A stretch of 64,000 bases of DNA from Prorocentrum cordatum (lineage: Eukaryota > Sar > Dinophyceae > Prorocentrales > Prorocentraceae), in the NCBI GenBank assembly GCA_963575745.1, contig CAUYUJ010014347.1, forward strand, positions 72,501 to 136,500, given 5' to 3'. The notes beneath the pieces are model-generated. The model was not told the DNA's origin. It saw only the letters and a list, made by a program, of their open reading frames with translations, and made no database searches. Position numbers and translations under genes: made by a program. Below are positions 55,091 through 64,000 of this stretch, piece after piece (the first letter of the stretch is position 1; each line of letters begins with the position of its first letter).

Positions 55091-56879
55091 GCTTCACATA
55101 TTCCGATGATCAGCGAACCAGAACCAGTGCGTTGGAAGGGTTCAGAAATTTGAGGGTGCAACAGGCAAATTGGCTCACAGTGTTCATTTCCCAGGGGAGT
55201 TGTTTTGGCACGATCCAGGACCGTCAAGACGCGGCAGTCAGTTTGATCTGTATCGTTGAAATCTCGAGAACATGTCTTGTCTGTTTCAGATTTTTCAAAC
55301 GGTTGTCTTCCAATGAGGAAGTTCCCACCCAGAGAAAATGAAGCGTCAGTGGGAAACATGAGGCTTGGAGGGGGGTTTATTCCAACATCGTTGATGACTC
55401 TTCCCTCCTCCTCGTCCTCCTTCTCGTCCTCCTCCTCCTCCACTTCCTCCTCCTCCCCCTGCGCCTCCTCCTCCTCCTGCGCCTCTCCCACCTCCTCCTG
55501 ATCCTCCTCCGCCTCCTCCTCCACAGTTATCTTCTCTCCCCTGATGACGTCCGCACGATGTCCGACCCCCCATCCACCTGTCGCTCGGCGGGGAGCGATG
55601 GCGGCTCGGACTCCTGCTCGCGGGCGATTCGCTCGAATCGCGATGGTCCGGTTTTGATGGGAGCACGCGCTCCCAGGGACAACGGACTCCTCGTGCGGAG
55701 TACCCGCCACTGTTCCTCTTAGCGTTTCCCGCCTCTATTTGTTACTTTCCTCCTCCCCTCCGCATGCGTGGCTGATCCGCTGTCGTGGGCCTGGACGTTG
55801 ACTGAGCGCGCGCGTTGCGGTGGATCATTTTTTTCCTCCTCCTCCCTCCTCCCCCTCCTTGTTTTCCTCCTCTTCCTCCCCGCCGCCCTTCGTTCTGACG
55901 TCCTCATTCGTGCCTCCCCCGCCTCTTTCCCGCGCTCCCTTCCCTTCCTCGCGTGATCCCTCCCATTCCAACCGCGCGCGTCAGGGCAGAAAGCCCCATG
56001 CCGTCGCCAGAGGCGCGCGCCGCCGCCGCGCGAGCGTCTTGGGGGCGCCGCCGCCGTCGGCTGTCCGTTGTCCGTCGTCGGTCGTTGGCGGCTCTGGTAG
56101 CTTCGTCGGTCGTCGCCCTCGTGCTCGCCCTCGTCGTCGTCGCCCCCGTCGTCGTCGTCGGCCCTCGTCGTCCTCGGCGCCGCTTTCGTCGGCTCAGCGG
56201 TTCTGTTGTCGCGGTCGCCGGCGTCGTGGTCGTCTCTAGCTTACGCCGCGGTCGCGGTCTCCTTCGCCGTCGGCCGGTTTTCGGCCCTGGCCCTCCCGTC
56301 GCCCCCCCCCCGCCGGGAAGGAACACCGCAGGCCTAGTGTTCCAGCGCACAGACGCAGCAATCGTGGAAGTTCATTGTTTCTTTCACCGGGCCTTGGGGC
56401 CGTCAACAAATAATGAGACGCTGGCCCTGAGATGTCGAAACTTCCAGGGGAGCCATATTTGGAAATGCAGGCTCACAAATCTCTTGGGGAGTGCCCAGCC
56501 CGTGTGGGGGCCCTCCTTCCTGCCTTGCTACCCCCTTGAAGCAAGAGGCTTAGTTACGCCATTCCTGCGGCCCCAGAAAGGTAGACGGGCCGAATCAGGT
56601 ATGGGCTGCGTGTGTTGCCAGGGGACGGAAGAGCGCAGGAATTCGCGCTCCTTCCGTTCCTTCCTCTCCAGATCTTGTTGCTGATGTGCGTCCTCCTCCT
56701 CCTCGTTCCTTCTCCTCATTTCGTCCCAATTATCCTGTGTTGTTGGGTCCTCGTTTTGAAGAGACGGCCCCCGCGTTCCTTCTTCCCTCATCCCTCCTCC
56801 TCCCTCCTCCTCCCTCCTCCTCCCTCCTCCTCCCTCCTCCTCCCTCCTGCTTGCGTTTCACCCCCCATTTCGAAACACC
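55091..56879. other. Unassigned sequence with TCC and GTC tracts
   Basis: TCC array at 55396-55530, GTCGTC-rich 56105-56270, CCTCCTCCCT repeats at 56785-56850. Overlapping frames are compositional; no family recognised. Confidence 0.4.
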
Positions 56880-57720
56880 CCTCACACGTTTCGTGGCCCC
56901 ATAGGGAGCTCCACCGAAGGCTTCAGTGCCACCGCCCGCATGCGCTACCCACCCCCATTCCGGCACACCCCTCACACGTTTCGTGGCCCCATAGGGAGCT
57001 CCAACGCAGGCCCCAGTGCCACCGTCCGCATGCGTTACCCACCCCCATTCCGGCACACCCCGCACACGTTTCGTGGCCCCATAGGGAGCTCCACCGAAGG
57101 CCCCAGTGCCACCGCCCGCATGCGTCCCCCCACCCACTTCGGCACATCCCTCACACGTTTCGTGGCCCCATGGGGAGCTCCACCGAAGGCCCCAGTGCCA
57201 CCGCCCGCATGCGTTACCCACCCCCATTCCGGCACACCCCGCACACGTTTCGTGGCCCCATAGGGAGCTCCACCGAAGGCCCCAGTGCCACCGCCCGCAT
57301 GCGTCCCCCACACCCACTTCTGCACATCCCTCACACGTTTCGTGGCCCCATGGGGAGCTCCACCGAAGGCCCCAGTGCCACCGCCCGCATGCGTTACCCA
57401 CCCCCATTTCGGCACACCTCTCACACGTTTCGTGGCCCCATAGGGAGCTCCACCGAAGGCCCCAGTGCCACCGCCCGCATGCGTCCCCCACACCCATTTT
57501 CGGCACACCCCTCCCAAGTTTCGTGGCCCCATCGGGAGCTAGGCCCAAGTTCCACCGCCCGCATGCGTTCCCCACCTCCATTTCGGCGCACCCATCATAC
57601 GATTCGCGGCCCCATAGGGAGCTCCAACGCAGGCCCCAGTGCCACCGTCTGCATGCGTCCGCCGCACCCATTTCGGCACACCCCTCACAGGGTTCGCGGC
57701 CCCGTAGGGAGCGCCACTGA
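56880..57720. repeat. 90-bp satellite, ten copies
   Basis: CACACGTTTCGTGGCCCCAT-like core at 56886, 56976, 57066, 57155, 57245, 57335, 57425, 57516, 57599 and 57689 (spacing 90, 90, 89, 90, 90, 90, 91, 83, 90). Each unit also contains GGGAGCTCCA[AC]CG[AC]AGG, CCAGTGCCACC and GCATGCGT. Frames are open on both strands because the unit is mostly a multiple of 3. Confidence 0.95.
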
Positions 57721-58235
57721 AGAAGATATTCAAAATTGCGGTGCTCAGAACTGCATATGGTTAGGTCCGTCGCCAGGCTAATTTTCACCTGCTCATCCAC
57801 CTGCTCATCCGCCACCTACTCCTCCTCTTCCAATGTACGCAGCTCCCCCTTTGATTCCGCAAGCTACGATTGGATCGTTCTTTGGGGTTTCAGGTCCACT
57901 GTGACACGTGTCGGTGGATAGAGGGAAACAGCGCAATGGGAACGGATGGAGAGGAGGGGTATCATGTCAGATCTGGCGCGAGCGCACCTGGCCAAGTGGG
58001 GGGGATAGGGAAGTGGTGGATTGCAGAGCTGCTGCATGCAGCTGGTTTCGGCGAAGCCACCGCGCGCATTCCTCGATCAACGGCCGCGTCTGGCGCCGGG
58101 AGGCGCCAGGAATACCAGCTGCATGAGCTGTTTCGCTCACCCGCCCCCTTGCTATCCCCCTCTGTCCCAGCCGACCTCGCCCTCGCTCTCTGCCCCTCCC
58201 GGAGCCTGCGGTGGTCTCCTCACTTGGGCGTCACG
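57721..58235. repeat. Unassigned sequence with a fragment of composite repeat F (minus)
   Basis: The complement of 57905-57995 reads AGGTGCGCTCGCGCCAGATC ... GATACCCCTCCTCTCCATCC ... CTCTATCCACCGACAC, the start block of repeat F at 9990 and 42700. Confidence 0.65.
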
Positions 58236-58385
58236 TAATGGGGGGATCATAAATGGGGGGGTGGCGAGGGTGGTCCGAAAAGATACCCAAACAGTACCTA
58301 AACAAGCCCCCTGGGGCTCCGGAGGGGCCCGAAAGGGGCAGGAAAGGGGACCGTTTCTGATCCCCCCATCTATGACCCCCCATTA
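58236..58385. mobile_element. Inverted-repeat element K
   Basis: TAATGGGGGGATCATAAATG at the left pairs with the complement of the right end (TTAATGGGGGGTCATAGATG). Length is about 150 bp, and no clear target duplication was found. Confidence 0.6.
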
Positions 58386-59504
58386 AGCCACGCCCAACGA
58401 CTCACTCCCCCCCACCCCACTTCTCGCGCCCCCGCGGCCCCCTGCTCGCCCCCTCCCCGGCCCCCGTCTCGCCCACCCCTCCGCCCCCTCCTCGCCCCCC
58501 CCTGGCACCCCCCCTTCTCGCCTCTCCCCGGCTCCCTGGCCTGCGTGCCGCCCCGCCGCCGAGCTCCTGCCCCGGTGGCCCTCCCTCGGACTCGTCGGAT
58601 ATCGGGGGCGGAAAATAAGGGGGTGATGACTAGGGGGGGGGATATCATGGCGGGGGCCATGATACTTCCCCAGATTTCATGGCGCCTCTTCTTATTTCAT
58701 GACGTCCCTGGCACCCCCGCTGGGCCGCGCACATGATGCTGGTCATGATTTGCACCCCCCCTCTTGGACACCCCCCTCTTGGCCGCTCCCGAGGATAGTG
58801 AGTACAGCACGTGCCCCAGAGCTGCGGTACAGTGGGGGCGCGCATCAAGAAACCATGTACTTTTCGTCAGTTTATACCCTGGGTTTCTTCACTCCGCGAG
58901 CTGCGCGGTGCATTCCCGCAGCCGTCGAAGAGGCTGCTCCGGGTTTCCCCTGGGGTGCACCTCGCGCGCGGGTTTCCGGGGTTGGGTTTCTTGCGAGGGT
59001 TTCTTGCGGCCGCGCCCGCACTGTAGTCAGGCCTCCGCCGATCTTCCATTTTTGGCAAAAGGTTTCGGAGGTTTTGGATGTGCTCCGTTTGTTTCCAAGG
59101 CTCCCGCTCATCCGCCGAGTCCCCCAGCGGCAGGTGTCTTGGAGTGCAGGAGCCTGTGCGCACGAACCTGGACACTGCGGACATCTTGCGACACTAAGTG
59201 GCCGTTTCTTGCTGTTCTGATCGAGTGGACTGCTGCTACAAGTGCTCGGTACGTGGTGCGGTTTTGCACCGTGGCGCTTCCGTGAAACGCGGTTTTGGCA
59301 GTCGAGTACCCAGGCCGTTTCACACACCATGGGAAGATCACTCTGAATTATCCGTAAGGGCTTCGCCCCCTGCCGCCGGCCCCCTCTCTCGGAGAATGGG
59401 CCATGGAAGAGCCAAGTCATGAGGCCTTGGCGCTGTCGTGAAGCAGTATCGAAACTTCATGCGAAGCCGAGTCGCAATCAGCAAAACCAACTGATCGCAA
59501 GAGG
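58386..59504. other. Unassigned sequence with dispersed repeat L, copy 2
   Basis: 58618-58700 repeats the block at 44037-44118 and contains the hairpin TATCATGGCGGGGGCCATGA. 58390-58560 is C-rich. 58800-59440 has open frames but no recognised product; GGGTTTC recurs several times at 58880-59010. Confidence 0.45.
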
Positions 59505-59620
59505 GGTTACCACACCTGGCGATTGGTAAGACGTGTATGGTTTAAGGGCTTGGTTACCACACCTTGCGATGAAAGGGCCGAGGGAGTTCTCGCAGTTTGG
59601 GTTACCACGCCTTGCGATGG
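59505..59620. repeat. GGTTACCACACCTTGCGAT spaced repeat, three copies
   Basis: Copies at 59505, 59552 and 59600, 47-48 bp apart, directly before the 73-bp satellite. Confidence 0.85.
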
Positions 59621-59637
59621 ATGTGCGTGATGGGTTC

Positions 59638-60431
59638 GAATTTCAGAAATGTGGCAAATCCCTGTGTTTTTGGACCCTGACCCCGCGGATCTGCGTGAGG
59701 GGTGGCACCGAATTTCAGAAATGTGGCAAATCCCCTGTGTTTTTGGACCCTGACCCCGCGGATCTGCGTGAGGGGTGGCACCGAATTTCAGAAATGTGGC
59801 AAATCCCATGTGTTTTTGGACCCTGACCCCGCGGATCTGCGTGAGGGGTGGCACCGAATTTCAGAAATGTGGCAAATCCCATGTGTTTTTGGACCCTGAC
59901 CCCGCGGATCTGCGTGAGGGGTGGCACCGAATTTCAGAAATGTGGCAAATCCCTGTGTTTTTGGACCCTGACCCCGCGGATCTGCGTGAGGGGTGGCACC
60001 GAATTTCAGAAATGTGGCAAATCCCTGTGTTTTTGGACCCTGACCCCGCGGATCTGCGTGAGGGGTGGCACCGAATTTCAGAAATGTGGCAAATCCCTGT
60101 GTTTTTGGACCCTGACCCCGCGGATCTGCGTGAGGGGTGGCACCGAATTTCAGAAATGTGGCAAATCCCCTGTGTTTTTGGACCCTGACCCCGCGGATCT
60201 GCGTGAGGGGTGGCACCGAATTTCAGAAATGTGGCAAATCCCCTGTGTTTTTGGACCCTGACCCCGCGGATCTGCGTGAGGGGTGGCACCGAATTTCAGA
60301 AATGTGGCAAATCCCCTTTGTTTTTGGACCCTGACCCCGCGGATCTGCGTGAGGGGTGGCACCGAATTTCAGAAATGTGGCAAATCCCATGTGTTTTTGG
60401 ACCCTGACCCCGCGGATCTGCGTGAGGGGTG
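59638..60431. repeat. 72/73-bp satellite, eleven copies
   Basis: GAATTTCAGAAATGTGGCAA starts at 59638, 59710, 59783, 59856, 59929, 60001, 60073, 60145, 60218, 60291 and 60364. Units differ almost only at AAATCCC[T / AT / CT]GTG, giving 72 or 73 bp. Each contains TTTTGGACCCTGACCCCGCG and GATCTGCGTGAGGGGTGGCA. The mixed period shifts frame, so it is not coding. Confidence 0.97.
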
Positions 60432-62348
60432 TCGACTTCGAGCCCCCCCAGCAATTCAGACAACGCGCCCAGGGGACGCTGGAAAATCCTGTTTGGGCCT
60501 CCCCCCCCCTCGCGCGGTCAATCAACTAGTTACAGTAACCAGCAAGAAGCAGAACTGTAACACTGGAAACTACAAGCTACAACTGGTACTGGAAACTGCG
60601 AACCCGTGCCTACAGCCTGGTGGCCCCACAAGGGGGCCGGCGGATTTTTGTACTGGCAGACACACGAGGGAGCATCACCTTCGAGTGGATTGTCATTCGT
60701 TCGACGTCCCCCGTCCTTCCTCTGGGCTTCCGCCCCCGGGGATGAAGAGGAGGATCCTGTCGCTCAGCTCCAGCGAGTGGTGCGTGTGTGTGCCCTGCGC
60801 CTTGAGCCGGCAGCCACTGGAGCAGCGCCCTCCTGTCTTGGTTAAGAGGCCAAGGATGTTGGCGGCGCGGAGTCGGGTTCCGACTAAGCCTGGCGCCTTT
60901 GAGCGTCATTTCTCTCTGCGCCTGCCAGTGCTGCCCGGTCGTGTGCTTCGCAGCTGTACCTGAGGGGAAAGCAGGGGCGTCCGGGGCGTCCGGGGCCGAG
61001 GGTCGATCCGCGATGACGATCGGCCTAATCTCGCGCGGGCCGCCGATTCCTCAGCGGCGCTCGCCGAGGCCCCGACGCCCCATGGCTGCACTTGGCGTCC
61101 TTCTCGCCGAGTTCCCCGAGCAGTGTGCTTCCTCTCGCGCCCCACGGCTTGTCTGGAGTGGGTGTTCGGTGCGGTGCCTGTGCCGCGGTCGCCCTCGTCT
61201 CAAGGCACTTGCGGTCAGGGCCGCTCCTGGCCCTTTCGCTGATTTCTTTGCACTGCGTAGTTTTTGGAAGTGAGAGTCACCCCCCCCGGAGGGCTCGCCC
61301 ACCTCCGGGGTTGCCTGTGGGCTGCATTCGCTTGGATGTCAAAAAACAAAAAACACTCCCCCAGCGCCCTGATGGCCCGACCCTTACGCCTCCTCCTCCT
61401 CCTCCTCGCCGTCGCCTCCTGATTGCCCCCCTTCCCCTTCGTGTCACCCCCGCAGCTGGGCAGCATCCTTGTTCTGCGACGGCTTTGCGGGTGGCTAAGC
61501 GGAGCGAATACGTTCAGTGTATGCTTATTCTGCCGTTCTGGGCTTGCAGGGGATCCGCATTTGGTGTTGGAGAGACAGCCTGCTGGATCACAACCCAAGC
61601 ACGCTGACCATACAGGCGGTGACCTGCAACTTAATAACGACTGGTTCCACAACTTACCCAATCAACGAATAAGGGAAAAGGACAAACACGCGTGCACGCC
61701 AAACGAGTCGAACCATGACGCCGTGCACGGTTCGGCACGGGCCCATTGTGGCACTGAAGGGGGACTATATGCAGACGGGCCGCGTCAAACAAAAACCGCT
61801 GCCACTGCCCGCCCTTCTCGCACGTGCTGATCTAAGCATTGTAGCTGAAAGCGGTTGGCTCATACGTCGCCATTCCGCCTCGCTCAGCACCGACACCACC
61901 CGCTGCCTCTGTCTGCCCTGAGGTGAAGGCCTCTGTAAAGTTTCATGCTGAAGCATATTTGGTTGTGATTTGGCACATGCCTATCGTTCGGCGGCGGGTC
62001 GCCTGGCTATCAGTGGGGGCTTCAGTTTTCACAGTGGTGGCATGGATTGTTCGTGAAGTTGTTTCTCCTGTTCGGGCGTTTCGTCTACCGTCCTGTGCAT
62101 CTTTCAGGTCAGAGGGGGCGTCGCATGCTCGATATGGTATCGCACCTGCGATGGCGGTAACCCTTGTAATCCTCCTCGCACCCCGCCCCTCGCCTGAGGC
62201 GAATGGCGGCGTTCCGCTACGGGCAAGGATCAGCTCCGCCTGATCTCCCAGGAAGGTGGCCGCACTACCGCCCTAAGCGGAAGCACCACTGGCTTGGGCC
62301 GCCGCAGACCCTGGATGAAGTCGCGGCCACTGGGCTGCTTAGGGCGAG
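60432..62348. other. Unassigned, mostly unique sequence
   Basis: Several open segments on the plus strand look protein-like (60740-60845 DEEEDPVAQLQRVVRVCALR; 61080-61265 AALGVLLAEFPEQCASSRAP followed by GGAAGTGAGAG, a possible splice donor at 61271) but none is recognised. GTGAGAGTCACC...CCGGAG at 61271 echoes the left end of element C. Confidence 0.35.
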
Positions 62349-62531
62349 GATGCTTGGCGGCGCGCAGAAGGGTGGTAGGGGGAGGGGGGAAGGCTTCTTG
62401 GAAGCACCCGTGCTTCTTAGAAGGCGCGGGCCTTGTCTAGAGATGTAAGGCCTGTGGCTTCTAAGAAGCAGCCTCCTTCTAAGAAGCCTTCCCCCCTCCC
62501 CCTCCCCCCCTCTGCGCGCCACCAAGATGCT
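62349..62531. mobile_element. Near-perfect palindromic element J with GATGCT flanks
   Basis: The left arm (62355-62434) and right arm (62447-62525) are about 85-90% complementary over roughly 80 nt, separated by a 12-nt loop (62435-62446). Arms include GGGGGAGGGGGGAAGGCTTC and GCTTCTTAGAAG. GATGCT occurs at both edges (62349-62354, 62526-62531), fitting a 6-bp target duplication. Confidence 0.75.
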
Positions 62532-63330
62532 GCCGGACGCAGCCGCGGGAGGGCGTCGCGCGGGGCTGGCTCAGCCGCGGCGCTGCGTCCCCAGGGCCCG
62601 CGGGGCGAGAGCGGAGCGGCGGTGCTGGCATCAATCGGGGTTAGCGAGCACGACCTGCCCTGGGTGCGCGAAACGGGCCGCCGGGCAGCCGCGGGCGGCG
62701 ACTCGGCCGGGGAGTCGAAAACAGGCTGCAGTGACAGCGACGGCGGCGGCTAAGGGGGATCGGTCGCAGGGATTTTCGTAGCCCCTCGGGGCCACACGCC
62801 GTGGCATACCTCGCCCTCGACCTCCCCTTCCTCCTCGCCCTCGCCGCCGCCGCGCCCCCCTGCTTGGAACCCGCGGGGTGGCCCCCGAGCGGGCGGCCTG
62901 CCTCTTGCGCGGCGGAGGTCGGCGGCGCCGTCGACGGCAAGCAGTTTTTCCGCCAGGTTGGGGGGGGGGGCGGGAATGGAGGGGGAGGGAGGATGGGGGC
63001 GGACATGTTTCGGGAGAGGGAGGGGGAGGTGGGAAGGGGGAGGGAGGGGGGGGGGAGGGCGCCGTCGCCGGCAAGCGTGTCTTCCGCCAGGGGGGGGCGG
63101 AGGGGAGGTGGGGGCGGACATGTCTTGGCAGTGGGAGGGGGAGTAGGTGAACGGGGGATCGTGGACTCACTCGGTGTTCCAGGGCGCGCGCGCGCGGGGC
63201 TTTTGCATTGAGTTCGCGCGCCCCCACCTCCCCCCCCCCGGGCCTCCGCGGTTGGAGGTGTGGGCGGACAGGCCTGGGGAGGGGGAGGGGCAGAGGGGCC
63301 GCAGCAATCACAGGACAACCAACTGCACAG
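62532..63330. other. GC-rich unassigned sequence with G-run blocks
   Basis: GGGGGAGGG-type runs at 62958-63140 and CGGACATGT repeated at 63001 and 63116; overlapping frames are compositional. Confidence 0.45.
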
Positions 63331-63441
63331 GCATAGGCTTTCAGTGCTGTGCGGGCCTCTTGGGTCACGCTCCCCCCGCCAGGAGAAGGAGGATCAGCGC
63401 CGACCCAAGAAATTCGCGCGGACCTCCGAAAGTTTATGTTC
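63331..63441. mobile_element. Family D inverted-repeat element, copy 4
   Basis: The left GCATAGGCTTTCAGTGCTGT ... TCTTGGGTCACGCT pairs with the complement of the right end (ACATAAACTTTCGGAGGTCC ... TTCTTGGGTCGGCGCT). Shorter core than copies 1 and 2. Confidence 0.65.
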
Positions 63442-63785
63442 GTGCAATCTGTGCTGTTGTGTGGGCAAAGGTCGGCGGTCAGCCGAGAAGAGAGGTCGTC
63501 AGGGGCAGGGAAGGGGGATTACCCATGAATGCGGGAGGGACAGGGGGGGAGGGAATGCCCCCACTCTCGCTGCGTCATCCCACCTCTGGCGCCTTGTGGC
63601 GCTCCGAATTGGGAGGGGGAGCGAGAAAGGACGATGGTAAATGAAGCAGGAACATGAGGAGGTGTCTCGGGTGTTTGGCTGTCGTGACGAAAAGGACAGG
63701 GAGGAGGAGGTGGATGAGGAGGAAGAGGAGGAGGTTGAGGAGAGTCGAGACATGAGGATGAGGGGAGGGTTTGCCGCAGCCCTCC
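63442..63785. other. Unassigned sequence with GGA tract
   Basis: GGA/GAG tract at 63697-63745; no gene recognised. Confidence 0.5.
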
Positions 63786-64000
63786 TCCACTGCGCGCACA
63801 CGCACGCACACACACACAACACAACACACAACACACAGCACACAACACACAACACACAACACACAGCACACAACACACAATACACAATACACAACACACA
63901 ACACACAACACACAACACACAGCACACAACACACAATACACAACACACAACACACAACACAGAACACACAACACACAACACACAACACACAACACACAGC
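63786..64000. repeat. AACACAC 7-bp minisatellite
   Basis: AACACAC units with occasional AGCACAC and AATACAC variants, running to the window end. All three minus frames are open (MCCVLCVVCC-type) because 7-bp units cycle through frames. Confidence 0.95.

Noticed and set aside
59638-60431. CRISPR-like or protein-coding repeat
   Set aside because: No variable spacers; 72/73-bp alternation shifts the frame.
63786-64000. CRISPR-like array
   Set aside because: Repeats are contiguous 7-bp units without spacers.

Overview
This looks like nuclear DNA from a repeat-rich, GC-rich eukaryote, most likely a dinoflagellate (a Prorocentrum-like genome is my best guess). The reasons are the overall high GC, kilobases of GGA, GTC and GGCC-type arrays, a PLAC8-type cysteine-rich membrane protein of the kind common in dinoflagellates, LINE remnants with an endonuclease/exonuclease-like domain, and several families of short inverted-repeat elements. 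I saw no rRNA, tRNA, spliced-leader sequence, CRISPR array or bacterial operon. The taxon is inferred by eye, not by a search.

Layout. 0-4 kb: a GTA array, a duplicated block around a 100-N assembly gap, pyrimidine and purine tracts, and a 1-kb GGGGACAGTGG minisatellite. 4.1-5.4 kb: a hypothetical gene interrupted by a 164-bp inverted-repeat element (family A). 5.4-13.6 kb: GC-rich unassigned DNA, then GGA arrays alternating with AT-rich degenerate trinucleotide arrays, a GCTAA/GCTAAA minisatellite and a GT-rich composite repeat. 13.6-17.7 kb: a TATG/GTCT/CATA block, then long higher-order arrays of a GGCCTCTTGGGCCGTCTT-type minisatellite. 18-29 kb: LINE remnants (20.0-24.1 kb) among short inverted-repeat families D, E and I. 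29-35 kb: pyrimidine tracts, an RT C-terminal relic, a 303-323 bp tandem repeat and AT microsatellites. 35.3-39.2 kb: a large inverted repeat with about 1.25-kb arms. 39.8-48.7 kb: elements B, I, C, a second composite repeat, GGA arrays and element H. 49.5-50.6 kb: the PLAC8-family gene, interrupted by a second copy of A that itself carries a copy of B. 52-64 kb: degenerate tandem repeats, a 90-bp and a 73-bp satellite, a near-perfect 170-bp palindrome and a 7-bp minisatellite at the window end.

The most informative signal is family A. Both copies have matching 5-bp target-site duplications (GAAGA; ATTTC), and the second copy minus its nested insert is exactly as long as the first (164 bp). 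Taking out each element with one duplication joins two plausible coding frames. That is what intron-creating transposons (introners) are expected to look like. The nested B element has its own 5-bp duplication (TACAG), and the first A copy shows the matching unoccupied site.
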